Below, one piece after another: positions 1 through 8,831 of a stretch of 64,000 bases of DNA. Made by a program: the position numbers and the translations under genes. The DNA comes from Aliarcobacter vitoriensis (GTDB lineage Bacteria > Campylobacterota > Campylobacteria > Campylobacterales > Arcobacteraceae), in contig NZ_PDKB01000011.1 of assembly GCF_003316695.1 (NCBI RefSeq), positions 28,331 to 92,330 on the forward strand, written 5' to 3'. Each line of letters begins with the position of its first letter. Position 1 is the first letter of the stretch. The notes beneath the pieces are model-generated. The model did not search any database and was not told where the DNA came from. It saw nothing but the letters and a program-made list of their open reading frames with translations.

Positions 1-105
1 ATAATCTATATCTAAACCTTGATTTTTTAATAGTTTGTATGTTGCTTTACAAATATTAGGATACAGTTCATTCATAAAACATGGTATAAACAGACCAATT
101 TTCAT
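1..105 (-). CDS. LutA-like (Fe-S)-binding protein, N-terminal fragment
   Basis: Only the first 35 codons lie in the window; the gene runs off the left edge. The start MKIGLFIPCFMNELYPNICK matches the typical opening of LutA/YkgE-type proteins (CCG domain), which take part in L-lactate oxidation with LutB and LutC. An AGGAG ribosome binding site sits on the minus strand at about 111-116, just before the ATG at 103-105. The assignment rests on this short N-terminus alone, so the rest of the protein and the operon context cannot be checked here. Confidence 0.6.
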   Translation of the reverse strand, partial: MKIGLFIPCFMNELYPNICKATYKLLKNQGLDIDY

Positions 106-174
106 ATTTTCTCCTTAAAATATTATTCAACTTATTTTATAGTTAAAATATGAAAAATTTATGATATTTTGTTT

Positions 175-621
175 TTATTCAGAAATATTTTTAATTTGTT
201 CTATCTCTACCCCATTATCTTTTAAGAATTTTGAGATAATTTTAGAATTTGTATGTTCATAAGATTTTTCATAAACAATTCTTTTTATTCCACTTGCAAT
301 TAAATTTTTTGAGCATTCACTACAAGGTTCAAGTGTTACATAAATTGTTCCACCTTCTATAGCTATTCCCTTTCTTGCAGCCCAAATAATAGCATTCATT
401 TCTGCATGAATTTCATAAGTTTTTGACCATTCATGATGATCTTTTGTATATTCACCTTTCCAATGCTCACTACAATTTATATATCCAGCTGGAGTTCCAT
501 TATATCCTGTTGATAGTATTCGACCATCTTTTACTATAACAGCTCCTACTTGTTTTGATACACATTTTGAAGCAAGTGCTATCTCTTTTGCTATATTTAT
601 GAAGCTTCTATCATTTAACAT
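175..621 (-). CDS. dCMP/cytidine deaminase family protein
   Basis: A 148-aa zinc-dependent deaminase, most likely deoxycytidylate deaminase, which makes dUMP from dCMP for thymidylate synthesis. The zinc and catalytic motifs are HAEMNAI (His72, Glu74) and PCSECSKNL (Cys100, Cys103). The length and the insertion between the first strands and HAE fit the dCMP deaminase/ComEB branch rather than the shorter cytidine deaminases. It stands alone between the lutA-like gene and the divergent accB. Family certain; exact substrate inferred. Confidence 0.85.
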   Translation of the reverse strand: MLNDRSFINIAKEIALASKCVSKQVGAVIVKDGRILSTGYNGTPAGYINCSEHWKGEYTKDHHEWSKTYEIHAEMNAIIWAARKGIAIEGGTIYVTLEPCSECSKNLIASGIKRIVYEKSYEHTNSKIISKFLKDNGVEIEQIKNISE

Positions 622-765
622 AAAAGTAATCCTAAAATAAAATTTTTTTATTATAACAGAATTCTAATTACAATCTTAAATCAAGCTTATTTTTAATAAT
701 AAAAATATAAATATTAGAAAAATTTTGATATTATGAGAGAAATTTTATAAGAATAAAGGGAAAAA

Positions 766-1245
766 ATGGATTTTAAAGATATTAAAGAGCTAATTAGAGT
801 TTTTGATAAGAGTGAACTAAATAAGCTAAGAATTAAAGAAGCAGATTTTGAAATTTCTATGCAAAGAGGATTTGAAAGTGGTGTTACAACTGTATCTACG
901 ACTCCTTATGTTCAATCTGTTCCTACCGCTGCTCAAGTTTCAGCTCCAGTTCAACAAACTTCTGTTGCAGTATCGAGTGAAGATAATAAATCAAATACTA
1001 AAGATGGATTAACTATAAACGCTCCAATGGTTGGAACATATTATGGTGCACCATCTCCTGAATCTCCAGATTTTGTAAAAGTTGGAGATATAGTAAAAAA
1101 AGGACAAACACTTTGTATTTTAGAAGCTATGAAAATTATGAATGAAGTTGAAGCAGAATTTGATTGTAAAATTGTTGAGATTTTAATTCAAAATGGTTCT
1201 CCAGTTGAATATGATATGCCAATTTTTGTTGTTGAAAAAATATAA
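766..1245 (+). CDS. accB: Biotin carboxyl carrier protein of acetyl-CoA carboxylase
   Basis: A 159-aa carrier subunit of acetyl-CoA carboxylase, the first step of fatty acid synthesis. The C-terminal biotinyl domain (about 83-159) carries EAMKIMNE with the biotinylated Lys123. The N-terminal segment is followed by an Ala/Pro/Thr/Val-rich flexible linker (about 40-80). An AAGGGA ribosome binding site precedes the ATG. accC follows after 9 bases, the usual accBC pair; accA and accD are not in the window. Confidence 0.95.
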   Translation: MDFKDIKELIRVFDKSELNKLRIKEADFEISMQRGFESGVTTVSTTPYVQSVPTAAQVSAPVQQTSVAVSSEDNKSNTKDGLTINAPMVGTYYGAPSPESPDFVKVGDIVKKGQTLCILEAMKIMNEVEAEFDCKIVEILIQNGSPVEYDMPIFVVEKI

Positions 1246-1254
1246 GAGTTCATT

Positions 1255-2607
1255 ATGGCAGAAATAAAAAAGATTTTAATAGCCAATAGAGGTGAAATAG
1301 TTCAAAGAGCAATAAGAACAATAAAAGAGATGGGTAAAAAATCTGTTGCTGTTTATAGTGCTGGAGATAAAAATGCTTCATATTTAAAACATGCTGATGA
1401 AGCTATTTGTATTGGTGGAGCAAAATCAAGTGATTCTTACTTAAATATACCTGCCCTTATTACTGCTGCTGAAATGACAGGTTGTGATGCTATTTTCCCT
1501 GGATATGGATTTTTATCTGAAAATCAAGATTTTGTAGAGATTTGTAAACTTCATAATATTAAATTTATTGGACCTTCTGTTGAAGTAATGGAAAAAATGT
1601 CTGATAAATCTAAAGCAAAAGAAGAGATGATAAAAGCTGGTGTTCCTGTTGTTCCTGGAAGTAAAGGTGCTGTTAAAACTTTAGAAGAAGGAAGAAGAAT
1701 AGCACTTGAAATTGGTTACCCAATTATGGCCAAAGCTGCTTCTGGTGGAGGTGGTAGAGGAATGAGATTGATAAAAACAGAAGGTGAATTTGACCAAAAC
1801 TTTATGGCAGCTTCAAGTGAAGCACTTGCTGCTTTTGGTGATGGAACAATGTACTTAGAAAGATTTATCAACAATCCAAGACATATAGAAGTTCAAGTTA
1901 TTGGAGATTCTCATGGTAATGCTATTCATATAGGTGAAAGAGATTGTTCTTTACAAAGAAGACACCAAAAAGTTATTGAAGAGTCACCAGCCATATTATT
2001 AAATGATGAAACAAGAGCAAAACTTCATGAAGTTGCAGTTAAAGCAACAAAATATTTGAAATATGAAGGTGCAGGAACTTTTGAGTTTTTAGCAGATGAT
2101 AAGCAAAATATTTACTTTATGGAGATGAATACAAGACTTCAAGTTGAACATCCAGTTTCAGAAATGGTTTCAGGACTTGATATAGTTGAATGGATGATAA
2201 AAGTAGCACAAGGTGAAAAATTACCAGCCCAAGATACAATTAAGTTTAGAGGTCATGCTATAGAGTGTAGAATTACAGCAGAAGACCCAAATACATTTTT
2301 TCCATGCCCTGGAAGAATAACGCAATGGATGGTTCCAGGTGGAAGAAATGTAAGAGTAGATTCTCATATATATACAAATTATGTTGTTCCATCGCATTAT
2401 GATTCTATGATTGGTAAACTAATTGTTTGGGGAAGAGATAGAGAAAAAGCTATAAATATTATGAAAAGAGCTTTAAGTGAATTTGAAGTGGAAGGAATAA
2501 AAACAAATATTCCATTCCATAAGAGAATGATGATAAATAAAGACTTTATTTCAAACAACTATGATACAAAATACCTTGAAAATTATCGAGGATTAGACAG
2601 TATTTAA
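1255..2607 (+). CDS. accC: Biotin carboxylase subunit of acetyl-CoA carboxylase
   Basis: A 450-aa ATP-grasp enzyme that carboxylates biotin on AccB using bicarbonate and ATP. Visible are the ATP-binding Lys160, the glycine-rich loop GGGGRGM (164-170) and the catalytic MEMNTRLQVEHP segment (Glu290, Asn292, Arg294, Gln296-Glu298). Full family length. It lies 9 bases after accB and is followed by a small hairpin that may terminate the pair. Confidence 0.96.
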   Translation: MAEIKKILIANRGEIVQRAIRTIKEMGKKSVAVYSAGDKNASYLKHADEAICIGGAKSSDSYLNIPALITAAEMTGCDAIFPGYGFLSENQDFVEICKLHNIKFIGPSVEVMEKMSDKSKAKEEMIKAGVPVVPGSKGAVKTLEEGRRIALEIGYPIMAKAASGGGGRGMRLIKTEGEFDQNFMAASSEALAAFGDGTMYLERFINNPRHIEVQVIGDSHGNAIHIGERDCSLQRRHQKVIEESPAILLNDETRAKLHEVAVKATKYLKYEGAGTFEFLADDKQNIYFMEMNTRLQVEHPVSEMVSGLDIVEWMIKVAQGEKLPAQDTIKFRGHAIECRITAEDPNTFFPCPGRITQWMVPGGRNVRVDSHIYTNYVVPSHYDSMIGKLIVWGRDREKAINIMKRALSEFEVEGIKTNIPFHKRMMINKDFISNNYDTKYLENYRGLDSI

Positions 2608-2613
2608 GAATTT

Positions 2614-2632
2614 GGGTTAAAAAACCCTTTTC
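2614..2632 (+). terminator. Weak intrinsic terminator after accC
   Basis: GGGTT (2614-2618) and AACCC (2623-2627) form a 5-bp stem around an AAAA loop, followed by TTTTC. It lies 7 bases after the accC stop codon. The short stem makes it a weak candidate. Confidence 0.4.
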
Positions 2633-2804
2633 TTAAAGCAAAACTTAATATAAACTTAGATACAATCCGCCCCGACTTATACACATTTATATATCTACTT
2701 TGATTGGTATATCAAATTTTAGACTATCTTACTTGCATGATTTTTAATTATACATTTATGAGCTATATAATAGTGTATATTTAAAATAATATTCAAGGTA
2801 AAAT

Positions 2805-4319
2805 ATGACTTTTAAAGATTTTAATTTTAAAGAGCAACTTCAGAAATCGATTGAAGAAGCTGGTTTTAAAGAGCCTAGTCCAATACAAATAGAAGCAATT
2901 CCTTATATACTAGATGGAAAAGATCTTGTAGGACAAGCACATACTGGAACTGGTAAAACAGCAGCGTTTGGACTTCCAATTTTAAATAAATTGTCTGGTA
3001 AAAATGCAGAAGCATTAATCATTGTTCCAACTAGAGAACTTGCAATGCAAGTATCAGATGAACTTTATAGATTTGGAAAGTTTTTAAATCTAAATACTGC
3101 AACTGTTTATGGTGGACAATCATATACAAGACAACTAAAACTTATTGAAAATGCAAGTGTAATAGTTGCAACTCCTGGAAGATTTCTTGATTTATTAAGA
3201 AATGAACAAATAAAAGTAAAACCAAAATTTGTTATTTTAGATGAAGCAGATGAGATGCTTGATATGGGATTCTTAGATGATATTAAAGAAATTTTTACAT
3301 ATCTTCCAAAAGAGAGACAAACACTTTTATTCTCAGCAACTATGCCAGTAGCTATAAAAAATTTAGCAAAAACAATTTTAAATGAACCAGAATTTATAAC
3401 TATCACAAAAGCAGATATGACAAATTCAAACATCACTCAAACTTTTTATGTTGTTGATGAAAGAGAAAGAGATGATGCTCTTATTAGACTTTTTGATTAT
3501 AAAAATCCAAAAAAATCTATTATTTTTTGTAGAACAAAAAAAGATGTAGATAGATTATCAACTTTTTTAGTATCTCAAGGTTTTATGGCAAAAGCACTTC
3601 ATGGTGATATGGAACAAAAACAAAGAGAAGAAGCTATTAGAGCTTTTAAATCTTCAAAATTAGAAATTCTAATTGCTACTGATGTCGCAGCTCGAGGACT
3701 TGATGTAAACGATGTAACACACGTATTTAACTATCATTTACCATTTGATAGTGAATCATATGTACATAGAATAGGAAGAACTGGACGTGCTGGAAAAGAT
3801 GGTGTTGCTGTATCTATTGTAACTCCACATGAGTTTAAAACTCTTCAAAGAATCGAAAAAAGTATAGGTACAAAACTTGAGTCTAAAGTTGTTCCAAATA
3901 TTTCAACTGTAAAACAAAAAAAGATTGATGAACTTAAATCAGATATCATAAATCAAGAAGTGAAAGATTATGCTATTGATATTGTTGAGAGTTTAAAAGA
4001 TGAGTTTGATATCTCTACAATTGCTTTTAAATTAGCTTCAATTATTGCCTCAAAAACTTATGTTAAAGGAAATAATAATATAGGTAAAAGCGAAGTTGAT
4101 CTTCAAAAATTGGTAGAAATGATTTCTAAAGGTGGAGATAGAGGAGATGATAGAAGAAGATCATCAAGAGGTAGAGATAGAAACAGAGGTGGAAGAGATA
4201 GAGATTATGGAAATGGTGGAGGAAGAAGTAGAAATAGAAATTCATCATCTTCAAGACCACCAAGAAGTAATACAGATAGACCTCCTAGATCATCTAATAG
4301 AAGTAGAAAACAAGATTAA
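2805..4319 (+). CDS. DEAD-box ATP-dependent RNA helicase
   Basis: A 504-aa RNA helicase of the DeaD/RhlE group, acting in RNA unwinding, ribosome assembly or mRNA decay. Motifs in order: Q motif near residues 20-27, Walker A AHTGTGKT, PTRELA, DEAD, SAT, and HRIGRTGRAG in the second RecA domain. The C-terminus from about residue 440 is a disordered Arg/Gly/Asp/Ser tail (RGRDRNRGGRDRD) typical of RNA-binding extensions. The 5' leader is about 200 bases, with a TATAAT at 2766-2771; long leaders are common for cold-induced helicases, but no regulatory structure is shown here. The exact subfamily is uncertain. Confidence 0.93.
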   Translation: MTFKDFNFKEQLQKSIEEAGFKEPSPIQIEAIPYILDGKDLVGQAHTGTGKTAAFGLPILNKLSGKNAEALIIVPTRELAMQVSDELYRFGKFLNLNTATVYGGQSYTRQLKLIENASVIVATPGRFLDLLRNEQIKVKPKFVILDEADEMLDMGFLDDIKEIFTYLPKERQTLLFSATMPVAIKNLAKTILNEPEFITITKADMTNSNITQTFYVVDERERDDALIRLFDYKNPKKSIIFCRTKKDVDRLSTFLVSQGFMAKALHGDMEQKQREEAIRAFKSSKLEILIATDVAARGLDVNDVTHVFNYHLPFDSESYVHRIGRTGRAGKDGVAVSIVTPHEFKTLQRIEKSIGTKLESKVVPNISTVKQKKIDELKSDIINQEVKDYAIDIVESLKDEFDISTIAFKLASIIASKTYVKGNNNIGKSEVDLQKLVEMISKGGDRGDDRRRSSRGRDRNRGGRDRDYGNGGGRSRNRNSSSSRPPRSNTDRPPRSSNRSRKQD

Positions 4320-4333
4320 TAACATTTATGAAT

Positions 4334-4370
4334 AGAGAATAAAAGTAACACTTTTAATCTCTATCTTTTA
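4334..4370 (+). terminator. Intrinsic terminator after the RNA helicase
   Basis: A 13-bp stem with one mismatch (4334-4346 with 4350-4362) and a 3-base loop AAC, followed by a T-rich run. It lies 15 bases after the helicase stop codon. Confidence 0.7.
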
Positions 4371-4513
4371 TCATGATATTAAATACAGTTTTCGCTTATA
4401 AAATATCCACAAATTCCATATATTTCAATAAATAATATCGATTCTATAATAAATAAATAAGTAAATTTGAACTACAATATCTTAATTACATTATGATTAC
4501 ATAAGGAAAATAT

Positions 4514-6100
4514 ATGGATATTAAAACAATAAGTACGCTTGAAAAAGCCACCGAGCAAACACTTCCAAGTTTTGCAAAATTTAGTCTTTCTTTGCTATTT
4601 ATCTTAGCAGTTTTTCTCTGGACATACACTTCACACGGAACTATTCCTGATAACTCTTTTTTAATTATTGGAGCAATATTTGGGGCTTATATGGCTTTAA
4701 ATATAGGTGCAAATGATGTTTCAAATAATGTTGGTCCTGCTGTTGGTGCGAAAGCATTAACTTTAACTGGGGCTATTATTATTGCTGCTATTTTTGAAAG
4801 TGCAGGAGCTATTATTGCTGGTGGAGATGTTGTTAATACAATTAAAAGTGGTATTATCGACCCTGCTGCGATTACAGATGTTAATTCTTTTATTTGGGCT
4901 ATGACAGCTGGACTTTTGGCAGGTGCTGTTTGGTTAAACTTTGCTACTTCTATTGGAGCACCTGTTTCTACAACTCATGCAATTGTTGGTGGAGTTATGG
5001 GTGCTGGTATTGCAGCAGCTGGAATTTCTATATTAAATTGGGGAAGCCTTGGAACTATTGTTAGTTCTTGGGTTATTTCTCCACTTTTAGGTGGAATTAT
5101 CGCGGCTTCATTTTTATACTTCATAAAGAAAAAAATTGTTTATAAAGAAGATATGCTAGGACAAGCTAAAAAATTTGTTCCATATCTAATAGCGATTATG
5201 ACTTGGGCTTTTTCTACTTACTTGATGTTAAAAGGTTTAAAACAATTAGTACATGTTAGTTTTATAGGGGCTTCAATTATAAGTTTAGGTTTTGCATTTA
5301 TTGCATATTATATATCTAAAAGACATATTGAAAAAACTTTACCATCTTTACTAAATGATAGAGCAAGTGTAAATAAGCTATTTACACCTGCTTTAATCTT
5401 TGCTGCTGCACTATTATCTTTTGCCCATGGTGCAAATGATGTATCAAATGCTATTGGACCACTTGCAGCTATAAATGATGCTATTGTAAATGCTGGTGAG
5501 ATAGGTGCTAGTGCATCTATTCCATTTTGGATTATGCTTGTTGGTGCTATTGGTATTGTAATTGGACTTATTTTATATGGACCAAGATTGATTAAAACAG
5601 TTGGAAATGAAATAACTGAACTTGATCAAATGAGAGGTTTTGCAATAGCGATGGCAACAGCAATTACAGTTATTGTTGCAAGTCAATTAGGACTTCCTGT
5701 ATCTTCAACACATATTACAATAGGTGGAGTATTTGGGGTTGGATTTTTAAGAGAAGCTCTTGATATGACAGAGAAAAATTATGTTCAAGATATTAGAGAA
5801 AAATTTAAAAAACATAAAAAAGAGTTAGATAAATTAAAATCAGAGTTAGTGAGACTTGAACTTATAAAAGATAAATCAAAAGCTATTTATATTAAAATTG
5901 TTGATACATTTAAGAAAATTGATGAAATCGAAGATATTGTAAAACAAGAGAAAAAAGATTTTAAAGAAGCAAAAGGTGCTAAATACGTAAAAAGAGATGC
6001 AGTTAAAAAGATAGTTGCAGCATGGGTCATAACTGTACCTGCTTCAGCACTTTTAGCAGCTGGAATTTTTTATATGATTAAAGGAATTGTTGCAGTATAA
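4514..6100 (+). CDS. PiT-family inorganic phosphate transporter
   Basis: A 528-aa inner-membrane transporter that takes up phosphate (usually as a metal-phosphate complex) with protons or sodium. The two inverted PiT signatures are GANDVSNNVGPAVGAKAL near residue 65 and GANDVSNAIGP near residue 305. Each is paired with a Ser-Thr-His block (STTHAIVGG and SSTHITIGG). A charged, probably coiled-coil cytoplasmic segment (about 425-495) precedes the last helix. No PhoU-like partner gene is adjacent, so the segment may play a regulatory part (inference). AAGGA precedes the ATG. Confidence 0.9.
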   Translation: MDIKTISTLEKATEQTLPSFAKFSLSLLFILAVFLWTYTSHGTIPDNSFLIIGAIFGAYMALNIGANDVSNNVGPAVGAKALTLTGAIIIAAIFESAGAIIAGGDVVNTIKSGIIDPAAITDVNSFIWAMTAGLLAGAVWLNFATSIGAPVSTTHAIVGGVMGAGIAAAGISILNWGSLGTIVSSWVISPLLGGIIAASFLYFIKKKIVYKEDMLGQAKKFVPYLIAIMTWAFSTYLMLKGLKQLVHVSFIGASIISLGFAFIAYYISKRHIEKTLPSLLNDRASVNKLFTPALIFAAALLSFAHGANDVSNAIGPLAAINDAIVNAGEIGASASIPFWIMLVGAIGIVIGLILYGPRLIKTVGNEITELDQMRGFAIAMATAITVIVASQLGLPVSSTHITIGGVFGVGFLREALDMTEKNYVQDIREKFKKHKKELDKLKSELVRLELIKDKSKAIYIKIVDTFKKIDEIEDIVKQEKKDFKEAKGAKYVKRDAVKKIVAAWVITVPASALLAAGIFYMIKGIVAV

Positions 6101-6139
6101 GTTTTTACTTATACTGTTTTATAGATTTAAGGATATTAA

Positions 6140-7054
6140 ATAGAAGCTATACTTTCTGTTATTCCAATATACTTTTTTATCTTTTTGGGTTTTATCGCAA
6201 AGAAAAGGTTTAAAACTCAAATAGATGAAAAAACTTTGGTTTTACTTTCACTTTATTTTTTTCAACCTATTTTAATTGTTTGGGGATTAACAAAAGCTCC
6301 TATTGATTATGAATTTGTAATGTCCCCTATTTTCTTCTTGGTTTGTATGTTTTTTACACTTTTTATTATGCTTTTGTACTCTAAATTTGTATTTACCCAA
6401 AATACAGATAAAAATATTTTTTTAGCAACAGGATTGATAGGTAATACAGGAAATTTAGGAATTCCTTTGGGAATTGCTTTGTTTGGTGTAGAGTCAGTTC
6501 CATATACAAGCATTATAAATATTGCAAATATATTTTTTATGTACACAGTTTCTATTTATTTTTTTGCAAGAGATAAGTTTTCAGTTTTTGATTCGTTAAA
6601 ATCTATATTTAAAATACCAGTTATTTGGTTTGCTGTTTTTGCTTTATTTATAAATTATTATCAAGTGCCTATAAGCGATAATATCCATTTAGCACTTGAA
6701 ATGGGTGCATATACATCTTTGACAACACAACTTTTTATATTTGGAACATATCTTTATAGTGTAAAAGTAAGTTCAATGCCTTGGAAACTATCTTTTCAAA
6801 TAAGTTTTGCAAAACATATCTTGTTACCACTTATTGGGTTAATTGTAATTTTAAATTTTACAAATCTTAATTCTTTTGTAGCTTCTATACTGATTATGGA
6901 ACTTATGGTGCCATTGGCTGTAAATAATGTGAATTTTTCAGTAATATTTAATATGAAACCATCAGATGTTGCAGCAACTATTTTAGTATCTTCTGTACTT
7001 TTTGTTGGTTTTTTGTATTTTTATATTGAAATAATCGAATACTACATAAAGTGA
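6140..7054 (+). CDS. AEC-family transporter, apparently with ATA start
   Basis: A membrane carrier of the auxin-efflux (AEC/PF03547) family, which exports or exchanges organic anions. The frame is closed by TAA at 6137-6139, directly before ATA at 6140-6142. That ATA is preceded by AAGGA (6129-6133) at normal spacing. Starting there gives 304 residues and a complete first helix (IEAILSVIPIYFF...). The next standard start, TTG at 6185, would cut that helix and has no ribosome binding site. The glycine/asparagine-rich GLIGNTGNLGIPLG segment is the family hallmark. It ends 4 bases before the asparagine synthetase-like gene. Either a true AUA start or an ATG-to-ATA mutation is possible. Confidence 0.75.
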   Translation: MEAILSVIPIYFFIFLGFIAKKRFKTQIDEKTLVLLSLYFFQPILIVWGLTKAPIDYEFVMSPIFFLVCMFFTLFIMLLYSKFVFTQNTDKNIFLATGLIGNTGNLGIPLGIALFGVESVPYTSIINIANIFFMYTVSIYFFARDKFSVFDSLKSIFKIPVIWFAVFALFINYYQVPISDNIHLALEMGAYTSLTTQLFIFGTYLYSVKVSSMPWKLSFQISFAKHILLPLIGLIVILNFTNLNSFVASILIMELMVPLAVNNVNFSVIFNMKPSDVAATILVSSVLFVGFLYFYIEIIEYYIK

Positions 7055-7058
7055 AAAT

Positions 7059-8651
7059 ATGAAAAAACAAGATTTTGATGATTTAGAAGTATATTTCGAA
7101 GGTGAAATATATAATAAAAAAGAGTTCTTTTTTGATGATGAGATACTTTTATTAAAAGATTTTTATACGAAATTTGGTTTTGATTTTTTAGATAAGATTG
7201 ATGGTATTTTTGCTTTTTGTATTTATGACAAAAAGAAAAGTTTATATTTTTGTTCAAGAGATAGATTTGGTAATATTCCATTTTTTTACTATATTAAAAA
7301 TGGAACTTTTTTATTTTCAACTTCTATAAAAAATATATTAAATAAGTTAAATTATCTTCCAAATATGAATAAAGTTGCTTTGAGTAAATATCTACAATAT
7401 TTTGCGACATTTGGTGAAGATACATTTTATCAAGATATTTTTAGGCTTGAAGAGGCTTCATATTTAGTTTTTGAAGCTAAAAAAGAGTTGATAAAAAAAA
7501 GATATTATAAAATCAAGACATATAAAGCCATAAATGATGAAAATAGAGCTTTAAATGATTTAGAAGAGATTTTATTTAACTCAATAGAAAAAAGGCTTGT
7601 ATCATCTCCTAGCACACTTTTAAGTGGTGGAATAGATAGTTCATTTATCAGTTCGATATATACAAAGCTAAGTGGTAAAAAAATAAACACTTTTAGTATA
7701 GGTTATAGTGAATACAAAAATTACTGTGAATTGGATTTTGCAAAAATTACAGCAAATCATATAAAATCAAATCATAATGAAGTTATCATAAATCAAAAAG
7801 ATTATATAGACAATTTTTTTAAAACACTTGATATCTTTGATGAACCGCATAGTGATAGTGCAAGTGTGCCTTTAAATATACTTTTAAATCAAGTAAATAA
7901 AGAAAATATAAAGTGCTTGTTATCAGGTGAAGGAAGCGATGAGATATTTTTAGGTTATGATAATTATGCAAAATTCTTAAAATATTACAATTTTGAGAAA
8001 TCTTTATCTAAAGAGCAAAATGAGTTTTTAGATGAGATAATCTCTGCTTTACAAAACAATACAAAAGAGAGCGAATATTTAAGAAGAGTAGTAAAAAAAC
8101 AAAATATTTATAACTCTTTTGGAGAGATTTATACAGATATACAAAAAAGAAGATTATTTAAAAAAGTTCCTACATTTAAAACAGAAAACCCAAAGCAAGA
8201 TCCAGTTGATAATATGAGTTATCTTGATTTAAAAATTTGGGTTGCAAATGCTGTTTTGACAAAAGTTTACACTTTGTCAAGTGCAAACTCTTTACAGATA
8301 AATACACCTTTTTTAGATAAAACTTTGATAGATTATGTTTTTAGTATAAATTCAGAGATAAAAGTTGGAGATACAAATAAATATCTTCTTAAAAAGATAG
8401 CTTCAAAATACCTTCCACAAGAGATCATAAACCGTACAAAAAAAGGTTTTAACTCTCCATACAATGAATGGCTTCAAAAAGAGTTTAAAGATGGTATATT
8501 GGAGACTATTTTAGAAGTAAATAAATCTACAAATTTGTTTAATGATGTTTATGTAAAACATATCTATACTTTAGCTAGTTCAAACAAATTTAAACAACAT
8601 CTATATTCTCTTTTTGTCTTTTCTTTATGGTATAAAAAAACTTATTTATAA
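7059..8651 (+). CDS. Asparagine synthetase-like protein lacking the glutaminase Cys
   Basis: A 530-aa protein of the AsnB family. The ATP-pyrophosphatase half is intact, with the PP-loop SGGIDSSFIS, SIGYSE and SGEGSDEIFLGYD. AsnB normally begins Met-Cys, where Cys is the glutaminase nucleophile. Here the frame opens with MKKQDFDDLEVYFEGEIYNK, aligning with roughly residue 70 onward of typical AsnB, and an in-frame TAA (7047-7049) excludes an upstream extension. The enzyme should therefore use free ammonia or amidate/ligate another substrate. Product assignment as asparagine is not proven. Confidence 0.8.
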   Translation: MKKQDFDDLEVYFEGEIYNKKEFFFDDEILLLKDFYTKFGFDFLDKIDGIFAFCIYDKKKSLYFCSRDRFGNIPFFYYIKNGTFLFSTSIKNILNKLNYLPNMNKVALSKYLQYFATFGEDTFYQDIFRLEEASYLVFEAKKELIKKRYYKIKTYKAINDENRALNDLEEILFNSIEKRLVSSPSTLLSGGIDSSFISSIYTKLSGKKINTFSIGYSEYKNYCELDFAKITANHIKSNHNEVIINQKDYIDNFFKTLDIFDEPHSDSASVPLNILLNQVNKENIKCLLSGEGSDEIFLGYDNYAKFLKYYNFEKSLSKEQNEFLDEIISALQNNTKESEYLRRVVKKQNIYNSFGEIYTDIQKRRLFKKVPTFKTENPKQDPVDNMSYLDLKIWVANAVLTKVYTLSSANSLQINTPFLDKTLIDYVFSINSEIKVGDTNKYLLKKIASKYLPQEIINRTKKGFNSPYNEWLQKEFKDGILETILEVNKSTNLFNDVYVKHIYTLASSNKFKQHLYSLFVFSLWYKKTYL

Positions 8652-8733
8652 ATTTTCTTATAATATAACTATTATCAATTTTATCTTTATTTAAGTTGTA
8701 CTTTATTAATATTTTATTTATCTTTTATTAATA

Positions 8734-8745
8734 GTTGATATCAAC
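8734..8745. promoter_or_regulatory. Palindrome upstream of the phase-variable TonB receptor
   Basis: GTTGATATCAAC is a perfect 12-bp palindrome about 90 bases before the receptor ATG. A Fur-box-like half (ATTATCA) lies nearby at about 8671-8677. An iron-responsive operator is plausible for a siderophore receptor, but neither site is a full 19-bp Fur box. Confidence 0.3.
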
Positions 8746-8831
8746 ATTAATAAAATGATATAAAATTAAGATAAATCATCCTAAAGTTTATCGAAATTTT
8801 AATCGAGAAAAACCAAAACAAAGGAAAAAAC

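Noticed and set aside
4132..4335. Gene overlapping the C-terminus of the RNA helicase in another frame
   Set aside because: The Glu/Ile-rich translation is the frame-shifted shadow of the Arg/Gly/Asp-rich tail.
6185..6187. TTG as the start of the AEC transporter
   Set aside because: It cuts the first membrane helix and has no ribosome binding site, whereas ATA 6140 has one and an immediately preceding stop.
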